Shown here one piece after another: positions 8,171-15,758 of a stretch of DNA of 64,000 bases (the stretch's first letter is position 1; each line of letters opens with the position of its first letter). Under the pieces are notes generated by a model. It worked only from the letters and a program-made list of their open reading frames with translations. It had not been told where the DNA came from and made no database searches. The stretch lies in the NCBI RefSeq assembly GCF_000332175.1, contig NZ_KB235914.1, positions 3,468,868 through 3,532,867 on the forward strand. The letters are read 5' to 3'. The position numbers and the translations under genes were made by a program. The stretch is from Pseudanabaena sp. PCC 6802. GTDB lineage: Bacteria; Cyanobacteriota; Cyanobacteriia; Pseudanabaenales; Pseudanabaenaceae.

Positions 8171-9712
8171 TTGAAGCGCTTTATTCTGAGCATCTTAACT
8201 TTTCTGGTTGCATTTTTTGTGGTGCAGACGCTGGCAGATAGCTGGAGTATTCCACAGGAGATGTCCGGTCTCGATCTGTTTCAAACTGACTTAGAATTAC
8301 AGGCTTTGGAGCTGCAAACTGGCACGAATGATGCAGCTTTGAAGTCTTTACTTTTGGGAGGCGAGGGCACCCAAAAAGCAACCGAACGAGCCCTGAAGAA
8401 CTACCAGGAAGCTCGCAAGAATAATTTAAGAGTAATTGCCACGCTTGCCGATCGCACCGACCGACGCGACCCTGCCATCGCCAATGCGATTCAACAAAAA
8501 CTCCGCAATATTCAAGACCGCAATCAACAGTTAGATTTACGCATAGGCATACTTCAGACCCAGTTGGGTCAGCGGACTGAGGCGATCGCCACATGGGAGA
8601 CTGTAACTGCCTGCCAGGGCGACACGATCTCGATCTGCGTAGAGGCAACACCTACGCGCTGGACGATGACCGCCAGGATATTGCAAGGTCTGTGGTCGGA
8701 GCCAACCGCAATTTTCCCCGATGCCGAAGCGCAAATCCGTCAAACCCTGGATGGCTGGTTTCGCGATCGCGCCCTGGAACAGTTATATCAATCGCAACAA
8801 CGACAGGAAAGCATACTTGAACTGAGGGATCGAGAACAAATTGCTGCCGTAGAAGCGGTTTCTCGCTTAGCAATTGCTAGTTCTATCCTCATTATTGGAG
8901 GGATCCTCGGCATTATAGTCTGGCTGTTTTTGGGCGTGCAGCGGTTGTTTTTCGCCGATAAATCTCCCTTCAGTCCCAAATCTCCGCCTCAAGCATGGAC
9001 AGTGACTTGGCCCTCAGAAACCACTTGGGAAGTCATGATTCTGTGGAGCACGGGGTTTATTGCGATCTCTAAAATATTATTGCCACTTACCTTACAACAG
9101 CTAGGCATTATTCCTAATGAGAGTTGGAGCTACAGGGATCAGGCTCTAGCCGTATTACTGCCCTACGTCATCTACATGGCACCCATGCTGCCTATCCTCG
9201 CGGTTTCACTTAAGCCTTTTGCCCCCTTAGCCAAACCCTGGTTCCAGATAAAATTCTGGCCGCTAACCTGGCTCAGAGACGCGATCTTGGGTTACTTAGC
9301 TGCCGTGCCTTTGGTATTTCTGGTTTCCTTGTTGAGTCGGCAGTTATTGCAGGGCAATGGTGGTGGCAATCCATTACTGCCGATTTTGGTGGAAAGCCAG
9401 GATAGCATTGCTAAGTTAATCTTGTGGTCAACTGTTGCGATCGCGGCTCCCTTTTTTGAGGAAATTCTGTTTCGCGGCTTCCTGATGCCGTCTTTAACTA
9501 AAATCGTGCCATTCTGGTCGGCGATCGCCATTAGCGGCTTCTTATTTGCCGTAGCCCACCTCAACCTGGCCGATCTAATGCCGCTGACCGTATTGGGAAC
9601 GATCTTAGGGTTTGTGTACGCGCGATCGGGCAATTTACTCGCCCCCATGTTTCTCCATGCCCTCTGGAATAGCGGTAGTTTTCTGGCTTTAGTGGCGCTG
9701 GGCGGTAAGTAG
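8171..9712 (+). CDS. CPBP family intramembrane metalloprotease (CAAX protease-like)
   Basis: 513 residues; the start is TTG at 8171. A signal-anchor helix (residues 1-22) is followed by a periplasmic or lumenal helical region of about 200 residues, a transmembrane helix near 235-258, then a multi-span C-terminal half. The Abi/CPBP catalytic motifs are present: EEILFRGF near residue 436, FAVAHLN near residue 458 and HALWN near residue 501. In this family the Glu-Glu and His residues form the active site, used on membrane substrates or in peptide maturation and immunity. The large N-terminal extension is common in cyanobacterial members. Confidence 0.88.
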   Translation: MKRFILSILTFLVAFFVVQTLADSWSIPQEMSGLDLFQTDLELQALELQTGTNDAALKSLLLGGEGTQKATERALKNYQEARKNNLRVIATLADRTDRRDPAIANAIQQKLRNIQDRNQQLDLRIGILQTQLGQRTEAIATWETVTACQGDTISICVEATPTRWTMTARILQGLWSEPTAIFPDAEAQIRQTLDGWFRDRALEQLYQSQQRQESILELRDREQIAAVEAVSRLAIASSILIIGGILGIIVWLFLGVQRLFFADKSPFSPKSPPQAWTVTWPSETTWEVMILWSTGFIAISKILLPLTLQQLGIIPNESWSYRDQALAVLLPYVIYMAPMLPILAVSLKPFAPLAKPWFQIKFWPLTWLRDAILGYLAAVPLVFLVSLLSRQLLQGNGGGNPLLPILVESQDSIAKLILWSTVAIAAPFFEEILFRGFLMPSLTKIVPFWSAIAISGFLFAVAHLNLADLMPLTVLGTILGFVYARSGNLLAPMFLHALWNSGSFLALVALGGK

Positions 9713-9720
9713 CAAGTATC

Positions 9721-11382
9721 CTAATTGCTTGTCGGACTAGGCGCAGGAGTTGCGGTCGGACTAGCGGTAGGCGTAATTTCGATCGTGCGCGTTGGCGGTG
9801 CGTCTGGCTCGGTCAACAGTACTTTTAGCTTGTAGTTGCTTTCAGGATTATCTTTACTGGCTTTTAACTGAATCTGGTAAGTCCCGTTAAAGCGTAACTT
9901 ACCGCTCCAGGACAAAGTTTGAGTCGCTAAATATTCCTTATCTGGGCCAACTACACTCATGGTGATATGTTCGCCTGTCAATTCTGTTTTTAGCTCCTGA
10001 CCTTCCTTGGCATCGAAGGTATAGCTTTTAATCAGATCGGCTTTCAGACTGCCTTCTTCTAGTTTTTCCTCGCTGACTTTTAGGGTCAAGCTCTGGCTAA
10101 AGGAGGGTGTCTGTGTGGTACTGCCTGGAGAGGCAGTTGGGCTGGCTTGGGAATTGGGGGTTGCTTGGGGGTTGGGGGTTGGACTGGCTTGGGGGTTGGG
10201 GGTGTTTGCTCCGATGGTAGGGGCTGGTGTGGTGGTGATACTAGACTTCTGCGGTCTGAGGAGGAGGGGAACTGTAAACGCGGTAACGCCTACCACGAGT
10301 AGTAAAACACCTAGTAATAAACCAGAGCTTGTATTCGATCGCGGTTGAGGTTTGGTCGTCCTGGCCGCTGCCATACCGCCAGCCTGCGAAGTGGCAGACG
10401 CTTTCACCATCGCAGAGGAACCAGCCGCATCCTTATCCTTTTGTTTTTGTTCTTCTGTAATCGTAAACGCAGATAGAGCCTGTTGTACTTCCTTAACCGA
10501 TTGATAGCGCTGGTTGTAGTGGTAGCGCACCATGCGCGTCAGTACCATCGCCAGGCCATTGCTCACCTTAGTGCGATCGCGCCAAACTAGCTCGCCTGTA
10601 TCGGGATCTGTGGGTAAGTCAGTAGGGCTAAATCCAGTTAACGCCTTGATTGCCAACATGCCAACTGCATAGATATCGCTACTAAAGTTGGGCCTGCCCG
10701 CGCACTGCTCGCTGGGCATGTAGCCAGGCGTACCGATCGTGACGGTAAACCGCGATTCTCCATTTGTTGATGTTTCTAGTTTCGAGCCAGGTTCTTGCAG
10801 GGCTTTCACCGCCCCAAAGTCGATCAGGACTAACTTGCCATCGCTTTTACGCCGAATCAGATTTTCTGGCTTAATGTCGCGGTGGATTACCCCTTCAGCA
10901 TGGACGAACTCCAGAACGTGCAATGTGTCCTGGAGCATGGCAAGCACTTCCGGCTCGGATAGCTGTCGCTCCTGTTGCGGTGTCGAACTACTATTGGCAT
11001 TACTGGCATTACCTTTAGGAGTATCTTCTGGTTCTGCTTCCTCCAATTTCAGCGGCTTCATCTCCTCGTACAGCGACTTACCTTCAATAAATTCCTGTAC
11101 CAGGAAAAACTGATTTTCTTCCTCAAAATATGCCAATAACTGGGGAATGCGATCGTGCTTGCCCAGTTTTTCTAAGGTTTCCGCCTCTGTATTAAATAAT
11201 CGCCTGGCTTCTCGAATAAAGGTCGGATCGTCGCTGGCGGGCTTGAGTTGCTTGACCACGCAGATAGGCGACCCCGGACGGCGCATATCGCGGGCAACAT
11301 AGGTGCGACCGAATCCCCCCACACCCAATACTTTGATCAGTTTATATCTGCCATCTAATACTTTTGCCGCCATCTCAGTCAC
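9721..11382 (-). CDS. Serine/threonine protein kinase with single membrane anchor
   Basis: 553 residues. The kinase domain covers about residues 10-305: glycine loop LGVGGFGRTYVA, catalytic Lys in CVVKQL, catalytic loop HRDIKPENLI, DFGAVK in place of DFG-x, and the activation segment GTPGYMPSEQ. A 25-residue insert rich in Ser/Asn/Gln precedes the helix that leads to the HRD motif. A transmembrane helix (LLLGVLLLVVGVTAFTVPLLL) lies near 355, followed by a Pro/Thr/Ser/Gln repeat stalk with NPQASPTP-like units and an extracytoplasmic beta domain (about 425-525). The C-terminal tail is Pro/Thr rich. Targets are unknown. The gene converges with the CPBP protease gene. Confidence 0.92.
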   Translation of the reverse strand: MTEMAAKVLDGRYKLIKVLGVGGFGRTYVARDMRRPGSPICVVKQLKPASDDPTFIREARRLFNTEAETLEKLGKHDRIPQLLAYFEEENQFFLVQEFIEGKSLYEEMKPLKLEEAEPEDTPKGNASNANSSSTPQQERQLSEPEVLAMLQDTLHVLEFVHAEGVIHRDIKPENLIRRKSDGKLVLIDFGAVKALQEPGSKLETSTNGESRFTVTIGTPGYMPSEQCAGRPNFSSDIYAVGMLAIKALTGFSPTDLPTDPDTGELVWRDRTKVSNGLAMVLTRMVRYHYNQRYQSVKEVQQALSAFTITEEQKQKDKDAAGSSAMVKASATSQAGGMAAARTTKPQPRSNTSSGLLLGVLLLVVGVTAFTVPLLLRPQKSSITTTPAPTIGANTPNPQASPTPNPQATPNSQASPTASPGSTTQTPSFSQSLTLKVSEEKLEEGSLKADLIKSYTFDAKEGQELKTELTGEHITMSVVGPDKEYLATQTLSWSGKLRFNGTYQIQLKASKDNPESNYKLKVLLTEPDAPPTRTIEITPTASPTATPAPSPTSN

Positions 11383-11488
11383 CTAGCTACGAGCTACTCT
11401 CAATTTTAAAAACAACATACCCATTCTTGTAGTCAATTTAGTACCGCTGGGCAATTAATTATTTAACGTCAGTTCGACAGACCTCACG

Positions 11489-11912
11489 TTAATAAGCGTG
11501 AAGCAGGGCATCTCCTGACTCGCGATCGAATAGGTATAACTTGCTGCTATCTAAGCGCCAGCCGGATTTTTCAGCGATCGCATAGGTAAGATCGGCAGAG
11601 ACTTTGGCATGGACAGAGAGATCGTCAATCGCGATCGCTAAATTAGTTTCCGAACCCAGCGCTTCGACTAACTGCACGAATCCACACAGATGGGCATCCT
11701 GGAGATCGGCGGGTTGGAGGTGTTCGGGGCGAATACCGACCATCGGTAACCGTTTCTAGTCCGGCAATCAGGCGCAGGAGCGTACTTTTGCCGCAGCCTG
11801 ACGGCCCTACCAGCACCATAAACTCGCGATCTGCGATCGTCAGATCTATATCCTTGAGAACCACATGTTGCCCAAATGCTTTGGACACACCACACAAGCG
11901 CACCGTCGCCAT
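11489..11912 (-). pseudogene. Deleted sugar-type ABC transporter ATPase (UgpC/MalK-like)
   Basis: The N-terminus is intact from ATG at 11912: a [18 protein letters not shown] strand, Walker [10 protein letters not shown], then [13 protein letters not shown]. At about 11745-11755 the sequence jumps to the C-terminal regulatory (TOBE/OB) part, starting [14 protein letters not shown] and ending near 11489. The signature motif, Walker B and H-loop are gone, and the second part is in another frame, so no ATPase can be made. The missing middle would be about 600-700 bases in an intact homolog. The remnant abuts the integron integrase gene. I infer one internal deletion, not two separate genes. Confidence 0.8.
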
Positions 11913-11972
11913 GAAAACCTTTTACATATTAATCAGCCTTAAATTTAGCACGTTGCCTTGAGTAGGCTGAGC

Positions 11973-12941
11973 CTATGCATCTAGCGGGCTGCGTACGCCT
12001 CGCCCCCCGCGATTGAGGACGTGCGTGTAGATCATTGTTGTGCGAATATCTTTGTGCCCCAATAATTCCTGTACGGTGCGGATATCATAGCCATCCTCCA
12101 ATAGATGCGTAGCAAAACTGTGTCGGAGAGTATGACAACTGCCATGTTTAGTAATTCCTGCTTTTCTAATTGCCGCTTTCATAGCACGTTGTAGTGAATC
12201 TTCGTAGATATGATGGCGGCGGACTATCCCAGTGCGGGGATCGATTGAGCGCTTTGCTGAGGGGAATACAAATTGCCACGACCATTCGCGATTTGCATTT
12301 GGATACTTTTGTTCTAATGCATTGGGTAAATATACTGCTCCAAATCCTTGTGCTAAATCCCTGTGATGTATGAGTTTGGCTTTTTCCAGTTGCAGCTTGA
12401 GCGGGATAATTGTTGAGGTTGGCAGCATTGTCATGCGGTCTTTATTGCCTTTACCGCTACGTACTATAATCTGTCGATACTCAAAGTCGATATCCTTTAC
12501 CCGTAGATTTAAGCACTCTGTAAGACGCAGTCCTGACCCGTAAAGCAAACTCGCCATCAGGTGATACTCATCCTCCAAATTGTCTAGAATAGCTTTCACT
12601 TCAGTGCGGGTAAACACGACAGGAAGTCTTTGCGGACGTTTGGCAGGCTCAATTCCATCCAAGAAGGGTAAGTCAATTTGTAAAACTTGCTGATACAAAA
12701 ACAAAAGTGCATTCCGTGCCACATTTTGCGTTGATGCTGCTACATTCTTGTCTATTGCCAAATGAGAAAGGTAAGACCGAATTTCAGGTACTCCCATATC
12801 CTTGGGGTGGCGTTTGTCATGGAAGAGGATGAAGTCTTTAGCGTAGTAAACATAAGATTTTTCGGTCTTTAAGCTCATGTGCTTGAGACGAATAACTTGA
12901 CGTACGCGATCGAGCAATCGTGGTGGTTGTGGCTCAGTCAT
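11973..12941 (-). CDS. intI: Integron integrase (tyrosine recombinase IntI)
   Basis: 322-residue tyrosine recombinase that moves gene cassettes between attC and attI. The start at 12941 ([13 protein letters not shown]) is preferred over the longer frame from 12986. An N-terminal SAM-like core-binding domain occupies residues 1-95. In the catalytic domain the Arg is in [14 protein letters not shown], the second box in [12 protein letters not shown], and the tyrosine in [12 protein letters not shown]. The extra helix specific to IntI, between boxes II and III, is present ([23 protein letters not shown]), which separates it from XerC/D. The terminus RGVRSPLD is also IntI-like. No frameshift or stop interrupts it. 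It reads away from the cassettes. Confidence 0.95.
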   Translation of the reverse strand: MTEPQPPRLLDRVRQVIRLKHMSLKTEKSYVYYAKDFILFHDKRHPKDMGVPEIRSYLSHLAIDKNVAASTQNVARNALLFLYQQVLQIDLPFLDGIEPAKRPQRLPVVFTRTEVKAILDNLEDEYHLMASLLYGSGLRLTECLNLRVKDIDFEYRQIIVRSGKGNKDRMTMLPTSTIIPLKLQLEKAKLIHHRDLAQGFGAVYLPNALEQKYPNANREWSWQFVFPSAKRSIDPRTGIVRRHHIYEDSLQRAMKAAIRKAGITKHGSCHTLRHSFATHLLEDGYDIRTVQELLGHKDIRTTMIYTHVLNRGGRGVRSPLDA

Positions 12942-13194
12942 CTTAAAATGCGGTAATACATGCTTTCTAGCGGTACTAGACCGCACTAAGCTGTATTATT
13001 CCCAAATTCCGATGTGTTATACCGCACTGTGCGGTTAAAGATTCTTTACACAACTATTAGACCGCAATATGCAGTAAAACGCATACTAAACAGCAATATG
13101 CTCTAAAGACTGCTCTCCAGCATTACTAGACTGCTAAATACGGTAATATGCTCCAATTCAGTGTGCTATACTACACTTGGCGGTTTAATATATA
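12942..13194. promoter_or_regulatory. attI/intI promoter region with six spaced imperfect palindromes
   Basis: Between the intI start and the attI crossover lie six related 15-16-base imperfect palindromes with core GACCGCAATATGCGGT. They are at 12979-12994, 13021-13035 (nearly perfect, ACCGCACTGTGCGGT), 13060-13075, 13089-13104, 13129-13144 and 13170-13184. Most are preceded by TACTA or TATTA. Centres are spaced about 42, 39, 29, 40 and 41 bases apart, and a half-site (ATGCGGTAATA) sits at 12948-12958. The region has no gene. Integrase-binding direct repeats and regulator operators are known in some attI sites; this regular array could be either. Confidence 0.65.
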
Positions 13195-13201
13195 GTTAGC
13201 C
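13195..13201 (+). other. attI recombination box (GTTAGCC)
   Basis: GTTAGCC fits the G^TTRRRY core apart from its sixth base (C where R is expected). It marks the start of cassette 1: the following TTAGCC is the complement of the R'' box GGCTAAC of attC1 at 14293. Crossover is placed after G13195. The distance from the intI start codon is about 250 bases. Confidence 0.8.
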
Positions 13202-13318
13202 TGCTTTGTCTCTGGTCGAGGCAGTATACCAAGGTTGGTTGTCAGTGCCTAAGAATCAGTCATTTTAGAGTTGTCCATAGCATAATAAAGTATTAGTACA
13301 ACCAGCAAAATTTCAAAA

Positions 13319-14251
13319 GTGCTAAGAAAGGACGGGAAAAAACTTGAGGAGCTTGTTGCTGAAATTGAGAAAATTGTGGCAAGAGCTGGGAAAACCGTAG
13401 AAGTCAATAAACGTTTTTATGATGATCAAGGTGTTCAAGTAGCTGAATTTGATATATTTATCACTTTTTTATCAGATCTAGGTGGTCACAAGTGGCTAAT
13501 TGAATGCCGGGATCGTCCTTCTCAAGGTGCTGCCCCCGGAAGCTGGATAGAACAACTCATTGGGCGGAAATTTTTGCACCAATTAGATCGTGTCATTGCT
13601 GTCTCAACGACAGATTTTTCTCCTGGGGCAAAACACTGGGCAGAGGAAGGAAGTATCGAATTAAGAACGGTCAACCAAGTAGAAACGCCAGAAAGCTGGC
13701 TATGTAATGCTGTAACTTTCCTGAGTAGAACAGGTACTTTTAATAATTGCAAAGTGAACTTACTCAATAGAGGATTAGAGCAGAGCTATATTGACAATAT
13801 TGTAGAAAATATGCCGTCTAATCCAGACGAGATACTCATATCTTTTGAGAAAATAGATACTCGTCTACTTCCAAGAGAGTTGTTTCAAAACCTTTGCTTT
13901 GATGATAAAAATATGATTTATAAAAATATAACTCCTGGAACATCTAAATCGATTCATATCACTTGTCCTCCTGACCTCGAAAGAACTGGACTGATGTTCA
14001 TAGAATTTGACAATTTTAAAGTCCCGTTGGAAAACATAGAGTTTTCTGGCGAGGCAAGAATTGAGATGAATACAGTTCCCTTTGACAAGATAGAAATTTA
14101 TAAGCACAGCAAGGAAGCGGGGTTTATTGGTCAGAGAATGACTTGTTTGTTTGAAACTGATCAAGAAAAAATGAAGTTTCAATTCTATGATGTTCAAGTA
14201 GAGGAGGGTCGCCAAATTGCAATAAAAGCGGATAAGGAATCAAAAAACTAA
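13319..14251 (+). CDS. Cassette 1: Mrr/PD-(D/E)XK nuclease-like protein
   Basis: 310 residues from GTG at 13319; the frame is open to 13289 but has no ATG. The first 130 residues resemble the Mrr-like restriction endonuclease fold: a helix (KLEELVAEIEKIVARAG), a strand with the acidic residue in AEFDIFI, and the core strand KWLIECRDRPSQG. There, E-x-R takes the place of the usual E-x-K. A helix WIEQLIGRKFLHQLDRVIAVS follows, matching the Q-containing helix of this fold. Residues 150-310 are a beta-rich region I do not recognise. Codon use is more A/T-rich than the flanking housekeeping genes, as expected of a cassette gene. A DNA-targeting defence role is an inference; the Lys-to-Arg change could weaken activity. 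Confidence 0.65.
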   Translation: MLRKDGKKLEELVAEIEKIVARAGKTVEVNKRFYDDQGVQVAEFDIFITFLSDLGGHKWLIECRDRPSQGAAPGSWIEQLIGRKFLHQLDRVIAVSTTDFSPGAKHWAEEGSIELRTVNQVETPESWLCNAVTFLSRTGTFNNCKVNLLNRGLEQSYIDNIVENMPSNPDEILISFEKIDTRLLPRELFQNLCFDDKNMIYKNITPGTSKSIHITCPPDLERTGLMFIEFDNFKVPLENIEFSGEARIEMNTVPFDKIEIYKHSKEAGFIGQRMTCLFETDQEKMKFQFYDVQVEEGRQIAIKADKESKN

Positions 14252-14292
14252 AGTTGGTTTGCTAGCAGTCTTCAATAGTAGTAGTTGTCGCA

Positions 14293-14379
14293 GGCTAACA
14301 ACCCTGCTGGAGCGGACTGACGAGAGATCTTGGTTGTGTTGTAGAGGTCACTTTCAGCCGCTCAGCAGGAACGTTATAC
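14293..14379 (+). other. attC1 (cassette 1 recombination site)
   Basis: R'' GGCTAAC 14293-14299, L'' CCTGCTGGAGCGG 14303-14315, L' CCGCTCAGCAGG 14358-14369, R' GTTATAC 14373-14379. L'' pairs with L' along 12 bases with one extra G left unpaired in L'', the extrahelical base that sets attC polarity. Total 87 bases, in the usual attC range. Confidence 0.88.
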
Positions 14380-14680
14380 GTACCGATATCGCCGATTGAG
14401 TCCGTTGAGATTGTCTGAGTGCGATCGCAAACAAGCAAACAAGACGTATCGGTTACGTTTGCAAGTCCCAACAGGGGATCGGCGATCGCATAGATAAGCA
14501 GTTCGAGATTAGGCAAGCATAACGGGTCTGTTTTCTGCTCAAGTTCGGACAGTGGATCGGGGCGATCGCAAGAGATAAATAATTGTGAAGCGATCGGTGT
14601 ATAACACATCATTGGAGCGGAAAATATTGAGATATTGCGGTTTTGAGTTGGGGGCGATCGCTTACCGCTCAATTTAGCCG
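14374..14680 (+). mobile_element. Cassette 2: 307-bp cassette without a convincing gene (copy 1)
   Basis: Begins TTATACGTACCG and ends with the G of GTTAGGC. It contains HIP1 sites but no plus-strand reading frame of useful length. A minus-strand frame runs through it, but starts inside the attC stem and changes its C-terminus outside the cassette, so it is probably not a gene. The segment recurs with the same length at 15338-15644. Possible contents are a promoter, a small RNA or a spacer; none can be shown here. Confidence 0.85.
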
Positions 14681-14686
14681 TTAGGC
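14599..14686 (+). other. attC2
   Basis: R'' GTATAAC 14599-14605, L'' ATTGGAGCGG near 14611-14620, L' CCGCTCAAT near 14665-14673, R' GTTAGGC 14680-14686. ATTGAGCGG pairs fully, with one unpaired G in L'', as in attC1. R'' is the exact complement of GTTATAC, the joint formed when cassette 2 closes into a circle. Confidence 0.85.
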
Positions 14687-14723
14687 AGAGTTTGTGAGAG
14701 CTTAATGGGAGATTTTTGGGGTG

Positions 14724-15215
14724 ATGGAGAAGTTAGTGGAAATAGATAAAACAAAATTAATCATTCGCAAAGGAAATAGAAATGATATAGATGCAATAAC
14801 CAAATTTAATATTTATGGTTCCGAAGAAACTACTAATCAATCCCCTCCTGTTGATGACATTAAGGTTGGTGTTTCATTTGTTTTGCGTGGTCATCAAGAC
14901 TTTTATCTAGTAGCAAAGTACGAAAATGAATATGTTGGTCAATGCAAGGTGCACCACCATTGGTATGACTGGTATGATGCTTCCTTCTGGTGGGTTGAGC
15001 ATTTATATGTAGCAAAGAAGTACAGGAAACAGGGGATAGCATCAATGATTTTAGACGAGGTTTCTAAGCTTGCAAAAGAAAATGGCTATGTAAAAAAAAT
15101 TCTTTTACATGTACATCAAGATAATCATCTTGCTATAAAGGCATATGAAAAATGGGGATTTGACATCCATGACAATAAATTGATGTATTGGAGTATCACT
15201 AATGGTCTAAGTTAA
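14724..15215 (+). CDS. Cassette 3: GNAT family N-acetyltransferase
   Basis: 163-residue single-domain acetyltransferase that would move an acetyl group from acetyl-CoA to a small molecule or protein. ATG at 14724 is chosen; an adjacent GTG at 14721 is the alternative. Visible GNAT elements are an N-terminal LIIRKGNRNDIDAI strand-helix, the central strands (FYLVAKYENEYVGQCKV; WWVEHLYVAKKY), the acetyl-CoA pyrophosphate loop RKQGIAS in motif A, and the closing helix LAIKAYEKWGFDIHD. Acetyltransferases are among the commonest cassette cargo, often giving antibiotic resistance or toxin functions; the substrate here is unknown. The gene is A/T-rich compared with chromosomal neighbours and starts 44 bases into its cassette. 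Confidence 0.88.
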   Translation: MEKLVEIDKTKLIIRKGNRNDIDAITKFNIYGSEETTNQSPPVDDIKVGVSFVLRGHQDFYLVAKYENEYVGQCKVHHHWYDWYDASFWWVEHLYVAKKYRKQGIASMILDEVSKLAKENGYVKKILLHVHQDNHLAIKAYEKWGFDIHDNKLMYWSITNGLS

Positions 15216-15251
15216 ACATAAATATCCTGCTTGTTTTTATGCTTTTGAGGT

Positions 15252-15343
15252 GCCTAACAAGCGCGTGCACTCGGAACGGAGGTTTAAGCTATCGGTTATG
15301 ATGCAAAAATTGTCGCCGTCCGGTGACGCGCAGGGCGTTATAC
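15252..15343 (+). other. attC3
   Basis: R'' GCCTAAC 15252-15258, L'' GCGCGTGCACTCGG near 15261-15274, L' CCGGTGACGCGC near 15320-15331, R' GTTATAC 15337-15343. The stem GCGCGTCACCGG forms with two unpaired bases in L''. R'' complements TTAGGC at the left end of cassette 3. Confidence 0.85.
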
Positions 15344-15644
15344 GTACCGATATCGCCGATTGAGTCCGTTGAGATTGTCTGAGTGCGATCGCAAACAAGC
15401 AAACAAGACGTATCGGTTACGTTTGCAAGTCCCAACAGGGGATCGGCGATCGCATAGATAAGCAGTTCGAGATTAGGCAAGCATAACGGGTCTGTTTTCT
15501 GCTCAAGTTCGGACAGTGGATCGGGGCGATCGCAAGAGATAAATAATTGTGAAGCGATCGGTGTATAACACATCATTGGAGCGGAAAATATTGAGATATT
15601 GCGGTTTTGAGTTGGGGGCGATCGCTTACCGCTCAATTTAGCCG
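15338..15644 (+). mobile_element. Cassette 4: second copy of the 307-bp cassette
   Basis: Same length and, as far as I can read, the same sequence as 14374-14680. The match starts at TTATACGTACCG and ends at GCCG before TTAGG, that is, precisely at the cassette joints, while flanking bases differ (AACG versus GGCG on the left, CAGAG versus TGGCT on the right). Duplication through excision or re-integration by IntI explains this; ordinary tandem duplication would not respect these limits. Confidence 0.88.
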
Positions 15645-15650
15645 TTAGGT
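15563..15650 (+). other. attC4
   Basis: Same as attC2 with R'' GTATAAC 15563-15569; R' here is GTTAGGT 15644-15650 because the last six bases belong to cassette 5. Confidence 0.85.
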
Positions 15651-15758
15651 GGCTTCAATCCTTGGTGAAGACTTAACTTCATAGTTATCGATGAGCGTCC
15701 TGCATTAAGATATCGAATATACTTCTCTGTAGGCTTTCTGAAGGAACTTTCTGACTAG

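Noticed and set aside
14295-14672. Minus-strand reading frame of 125 codons through cassette 2 (and the similar one at 15289-15636)
   Set aside because: It starts with TTG inside the attC stem, runs against the cassette direction and changes its C-terminus at the cassette joint. HIP1 sites keep the frame open. Better explained as non-coding.
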